In this document: one piece after another, positions 39,706 to 45,700 of the stretch | Layout of the letters: each line of letters begins with the position of its first letter | Numbering within the stretch: the stretch's first letter is position 1 | Assembly: GCA_025331565.1 (NCBI GenBank) | Contig: JAFREQ010000048.1 | Location: forward strand, 1,364,001-1,428,000 | Reading direction: 5' to 3' | Length of the DNA stretch: 64,000 bases | Origin: Holacanthus passer | Taxonomy: Eukaryota > Chordata > Actinopteri > Pomacanthidae | Made by a program: the position numbers and the translations under genes | Notes under the pieces: generated by a model | Told to the model about the DNA's origin: nothing | What the model saw: only the letters and a program-made list of their open reading frames with translations | Database searches by the model: none

Positions 39706-42700
39706 CGCTCGCTTATGTCCAAATTGGGGATATAGAGACTCAAGACCAGTTGATTCAGGACAGTGGTGCAATTGGGGACAAAAAATGGTGTCCTCAATTT
39801 GGAAAACTGAGTTTTTAGGTCAACAGTTAGGTTAGGGTTAGGTTAAGGTCACGTAGTCCTTCAGGTTAGTCTCCAGGAAATGAATGTAAGTCTATGTAAA
39901 TTCCCCAAAAGTGACATAAGACTGTGTGTGAGAGAGAGTGAGTGAATGGGAGACTGTTTCTGATGGGCTGAAAGCACTTTGATTTGTTGGTCGACTAGAA
40001 AGACGCTATATAAATGCAGTCCATTTACTATTTCAACCGTGTTTGCATACATGAGGACAGGCAGGACAGACAGTTTACACAAATTAGCTACAAATAGAAA
40101 TGACAAGTGCTCTTAAACATCTGCAGACTCTGTCTTCCTTATCCAGCGTTAGTGTGATACATTCTGAAACCACAGTTACGTACAGAACCATCAGCTCTCT
40201 GTCACATCTTTCGTCATCTTTACTAATCTTTAAAACCACATTTCTTTTATCGTGATGAGAAAACACGTGGTTTAACAGCACAGGAAGTTACCCAGACATC
40301 TCAGTCACCGGCTTACACTGGTCCAGTATCGGGGCTGTTTTGTTAAATTAAAGCCATACAATATCCTCAACCTTTGTTTCCCTTTGATAATATCTTCCTC
40401 TAGGCAGCCTGGCTTCACAATAATCACCTGTTATGTACTGTAGTTTAGAACTGTGAATTTCCCCACTGTGGGACGAATAAAGGTTTATCTTATCTTGTCT
40501 TAACACCCCCTTTGGAAAGGAGCAAGGTTGTTCTTTCACTGCAATTTATGTGACAACACTTCTGTCTGCACGGCTCATATCAAATAGATGTCACTCAATG
40601 TGGGAAGAGATGACATAGAGAAGAACTGAAGAATAAACATCATTTCAGGCCTCAGCACCTCATAATGAAAAGGAGGTTTGACTGTAGAAAAACTAACTAT
40701 CTGTGGCTGAAAGGAAAGCAAAACTTCCTTCTGTCAGAAAAAAAAGTTTGAAGTCAAATGCCATTAAATGTCACGCCGCTGCTCCTCTGCTGGGTCAACG
40801 CTTCAGTGAAGCAGCAGACCTCCTCTTCCTGAACACTCATGACATAACCAGTGTTGTACTTTTCACAGACTGCTCCCGCTAATTGTAGGTGGAAGAGAAG
40901 GTATTTGGATTTAAATCCTGGATGTTTAAACATTCCACCCATGGGTGCAGCCGACAAAGCGAAAAGAAGATGACTGAAGAGACACCACATGCTGTCATAA
41001 TAAACCAGCTTTAGGGTTTATTGTGACTTTTTTTTTTTTTTTTGCCTCATTTGTGTGGAGATATAATCAGTTGTGAAATGAGAAAATGGCTTAGATTACA
41101 ATAAATCTAAAGAATTTAATGAATTAAACTTTAGGGAATGAAAGCCATGCAATGATTTTTTTAATACAACATTGAGCAATTAAAATGATGAGCTTGAAGT
41201 CTTAAGAAATTATTCATTTCTATCTTTGCACGCTGAATCAAAGTCTCTTCAGCTTTTATAAAGGGCTTGCAGGAGCAACATGATAGTCCTTTTTATAAGA
41301 TTGATTTAAACTCAAGATGTGAAAACTGTTAAAAACTGATTCAGTATCTTCTGGGTGGTTCATGGAGAATACAGTGTTTTTTCAGTGACTTGTGGCCATT
41401 TACTGCCCACTGTAAACCATACAGCCACAGGCTTCCCAGCTTTTTCCATTGAATCACTAATGAGGTGATGTAAGAAGTGTTAAGAAGAGCATACAGATCA
41501 CATGGCTGTGTGTGCGCTCCAGATCCTTCCCACAAACAGCTATGGTTTAGCCACTAACGTTACCAGAGTCAATAAAATTCCACACAGCCACATTACATTA
41601 TTATTATAGTCACACTGACTCAATGATGCGTTCCTCCTGTCACTGAAAAATATATATTTATTCGCTTTTGCTGTATTTTACAAAAGTATATGACCATGAA
41701 TGAAAGACTTCATTCAGAAAAACATAGTGGAGTGGATTTGATCCTCAGTCACATCAGGCTTTAGTTCCAATCCCAGATCTTGACCCCAGCGTTCACCCTC
41801 CCTTGACAAACTGTACGAGGGAAGAGCTAAGCTAATAAACAGAATATCCTGCCAGAAAGAAGAGGGAGGAAGAGTTGAGCCGCTTGTTTCTGTCTGTCTG
41901 TCAGTAAAGCTGTAGCCAGATTCACAGTTGTGTTTGGCTCAATTGAGGGAGAGGACGTCGCTGAGAGCTTAAATGTACTGTGGTGCATATGTGGAAGCGT
42001 TCAGCACAGCAGGGTGTGGGTGTGGGTGTGCGTCTGTGTGCTCATGCGTGTCTGTCAGCACGAGATAGGAAGCCTTGTTGTGTTTAGATAGTCTTTGACA
42101 GAATGTTGTCTGGTAAATCAAAGGCAGCAGCCAGCTTTAAACATTCACTGATAAAGGTGAAGCCCTCCTGATCCATCTGTCCTTTCTCAGGTCTGTTATG
42201 TCTCGTCGTGCTTATTTGCTGATGCTTGGTGTTCCCCAGGTCTGCACTGGAGCGTGAGCAGGGTTCTGTGAGGGTGTCTTTTATTCTCTTTGATGTGGGC
42301 ACAATGATGGCAGCGTGAGAGTGAGGCACGATAACACAATAAGCCTCAGTCTTAGATTAGCACTTTGAAGCGAAAAGAAAGTGGCATCAACAGTCATGGT
42401 TTCCTGTTTCATGTCTATATGCGTGTGGTGGGCGGCTGCATGTGTGTTAAGGATTTACCTTATTTCTCTGCACAAGCAGTTTCCATTGTTCTGGTTTAAG
42501 ATTCTTGTCAATATTGGTGACTGTTAGTGAACCACAGTGTGTTGTATTGTGTTTGACCCCAACAGACTGCAGAACCAAGGGTCAGTTCAACGCCCTGTCA
42601 TACCACTTTAGAGGACGCAGATCAGCAGAGCACAGCTACCAGGAGGACAGGCCTGCCAGCAGCATCCAGGAGAACAGGTACAGCCTGACAAACACCAGGA

Positions 42701-45700
42701 ATTAATCTTGGAATTAAGGATGCAATGAAATGTTTAGAAAGACCTTGCAATGTCAATAGTATGAGACTATTATGTTGCTAAAATGCCGCCTTTCTCTGTG
42801 TGACATTAATTCAGCATTAGCACAGAGAAGTTACAAGCAAGAATTTAGGACGTTTATGAATAGTATACAGTGTTTGTGGTCTTAGGGTGTGCTATAAAGA
42901 GATGATAGTTTTAAGAATAGAAAATTTTATATTTGTTCATTTGTCTTTGCAGCCCAGTGGAGGAAGCTGTAGAAAGTCTTGTAAATGTTACTGTTACCTC
43001 CAAAAAAAGCACTGAACCCTCAATCAACGACTTCCAGGACTTTGTCTCTGACATGCAGAAGACGATCACAAGTTTACGAAAGCAGGTGAGCGTCTGCTTT
43101 TTCAGTGACTTACTCCCAGGTTGACTTTTTTCTGTTTGTGGTTTGTTGGTAATCTCAAAGACTTTAAACAGGTTTGTGTCTGTGGTTTAGGCGGCAACAT
43201 GCAGACAGACTCTGAGAGTTTCTGGTGGTAATTTAAGCATGTTACTGTACTGCCAAGCTGGTACCTGCTCAACTCATGCAGCCACTGTCACACTTTCTGT
43301 GTCTGTCTGTTATGGTTGATAATTGACTGGTTTGCTGTTTATGTTATTCATTGTCATGAAGATGAAACATATGAGAATTAGGGATTGGCATTGTTAAGAT
43401 TTATTAGCAATATTGATGCTGTTACTGCTCATTGATACAGATAGTTATTGATACTCTTATCTTATTGATATGCTTCATGGATACTGATCTCCATAATTTG
43501 GTGCAAAAAATAAAGACATGACATCATCATTTCCCTGCAGTTGAACGGCCATAAGCAATACAAAATGATTTATCTCTGGTGCTCAGGATAGCTCACACTA
43601 AGTTCTAACTTAGGATACCTAAACCAATTGGACTTCACTGTAGTGAATGACTGTCACTCTTTCACAATAGACTTGGTGACAGCCCTTTTACCTTGTCTAG
43701 TGAGGGTTGGACTTGGGCTTCTGATGTGTACTAACAAAGGTGTGGCTGCTGCTTGACTGACATTGCTTATGACATTTAGGAGCATAAATTAGAAGAGCTT
43801 AAAACCAATACAATATTTGTCCTGAATTAACGACTACAGACTTATTTTTATAACCATAACGAGTGATTGCTGCTGATTCAGCATTCATACTGCTGTAATA
43901 AATTCAAATCTTCAGCTCTTTCAGTTTTAATTCACAGTTCAAAACTGCCTCCGTCTCACATACACACATACACACACACACACACACTGACAGACACATA
44001 CACACACACTGACAGATGAAGTGTTATCCTCAATCTCACTTTCATTTCTACTGCATTTTTTTGTGCAATGAATATTGCATTAAAGCTGCATGTTTACTGT
44101 CAAAACATTTCTATTTGTACAGTGTTTGTACAAAAAGGCCCACTGATGACAGCATGATAACAATAAAAACAGCACTTGAATTTTACAAATTCTTCCATTG
44201 TTTGCTTTTTCTTCCACTTCTGTAAAATGAGACTTCTGCTATGCTCACTCCAACACATTAGTTGCTATAACTAACCAGGATAAAATGGAGACATAGATAC
44301 AGTTTCTCAGTCCTATGGTATGCTGAATAACATGATCGCAGACAACTTTAAGTTCGTGTGAGGGCTCATCTATATGAAACGACCACCACCAGCACAACAT
44401 GTGTGTAACGTCTGTGTTTCCATTGTGAGTCTGTGTGAAGTGTTTGGTCAGATCTTAGATGTCTTAAGTGGGCGAGGCATTTGACGAAACCTTTGACATT
44501 GTTTTATACAGTCTATGTTTGACACCTCACACGCAGACGCACACACACACACAAAAAACAGGAGTAGTCTGTATTTTCAAAATAGAATTTGTTTTTCAGT
44601 CACTAGTGCAGTGCATACTTTCAGCTACACAAACCATTCAGATGTCAAAATATGATGCTTTTTGAGGACATTTCTGCTTAAATTGACCTTTTTTTTTTTT
44701 TTTGCATCATTCATACTTTTTAAAATGTTTTTTTTTAACATTTTTTACAACAGAAGTGAATGGGAGGAATCCTCAAATTCTCTGCAGACACACTCAAAAG
44801 TCATACTACTTACAGACTTACTACTTACTCATATTTGCATATTTTCTGCTACAGACTTGATTAAACAGGTCTTGAGACTTCGGACTGTTAAACTTGTATT
44901 CTATGCAGTGCAATGCATATTAATTTTCAGCATTTTCAGGCAATTCATTTCAACTTTTAGCCTTGACAGTTTTAGAGTTTATCTTCTAATTTCATCTCTT
45001 GTTTTTGGCAAAGCAGTTCAACTTTCAGTTCTGCTAGTTTTACATGTCATCTTTAAGGGTTTTCAGTAATCAGTACAAATGTATTTGGGTTTTATTATTT
45101 TTCAGGCATTTTATTCCACATTTCTTCATTTTCAGCAATGCTTTGCAATTTATTTTCTTACTTTCTTACTTTCAGGATTCGCATACATTTTGTGTCAGAA
45201 ATATATTCCAGTCCTCCCCTCACAGGGTCTGCAGTTCGATTCCTGAGATGTCTAGAAATGTGCATGTCATCTTTGTCTTCTGTTTCCTGCATTTGTTTCA
45301 CACACACATACTGACAAATAAACACATATTGCTTTGGTGGGAATTCCTCTCCTCTCTTTATTACCTTCTCTACTTTTATTTGTACACATTGACTTCAACT
45401 TCAACATTCTCTCACAGCTGACACCTCAACACCTTTTTTTTTTGGGAAACTTAAGTTAATTACAGTAAAACTCCATTCAATGCTTGCACTTCACATTTTA
45501 ATTCATATTTCCAAGACATTTCAGTAAACCTCAGATCATTTAGAAACTTACAAGCCATCTCCACTTTCAATGCCTGACACCGTCTAGACTTCAGCTCTTA
45601 TCAGCACTTTGTTCAATTCTTTTATTTGTCAATCATTTTCTTACTTTTGTCTTTCTTTCTGGCATTTTTAAGATGGCATGTGTTTTGGATTTGTATAGTT

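Larger units (their letters stand above)
39414..42565 (+). other. pxdn intron 19; SINE composite, no gene
   Basis: 3.2-kb intron. Contains a SINE interrupted by a TG microsatellite and a second repeat (39543-40029), a LINE-type tail (40453-40502) and a poly-T run (about 41029-41043). No gene recognised. Confidence 0.8.

Noticed and set aside
44662..45421. Two open frames of 135 and 125 codons rich in Phe and Leu
   Set aside because: They are translations of a T-rich repetitive tract. Low complexity, overlapping frames and no motif.
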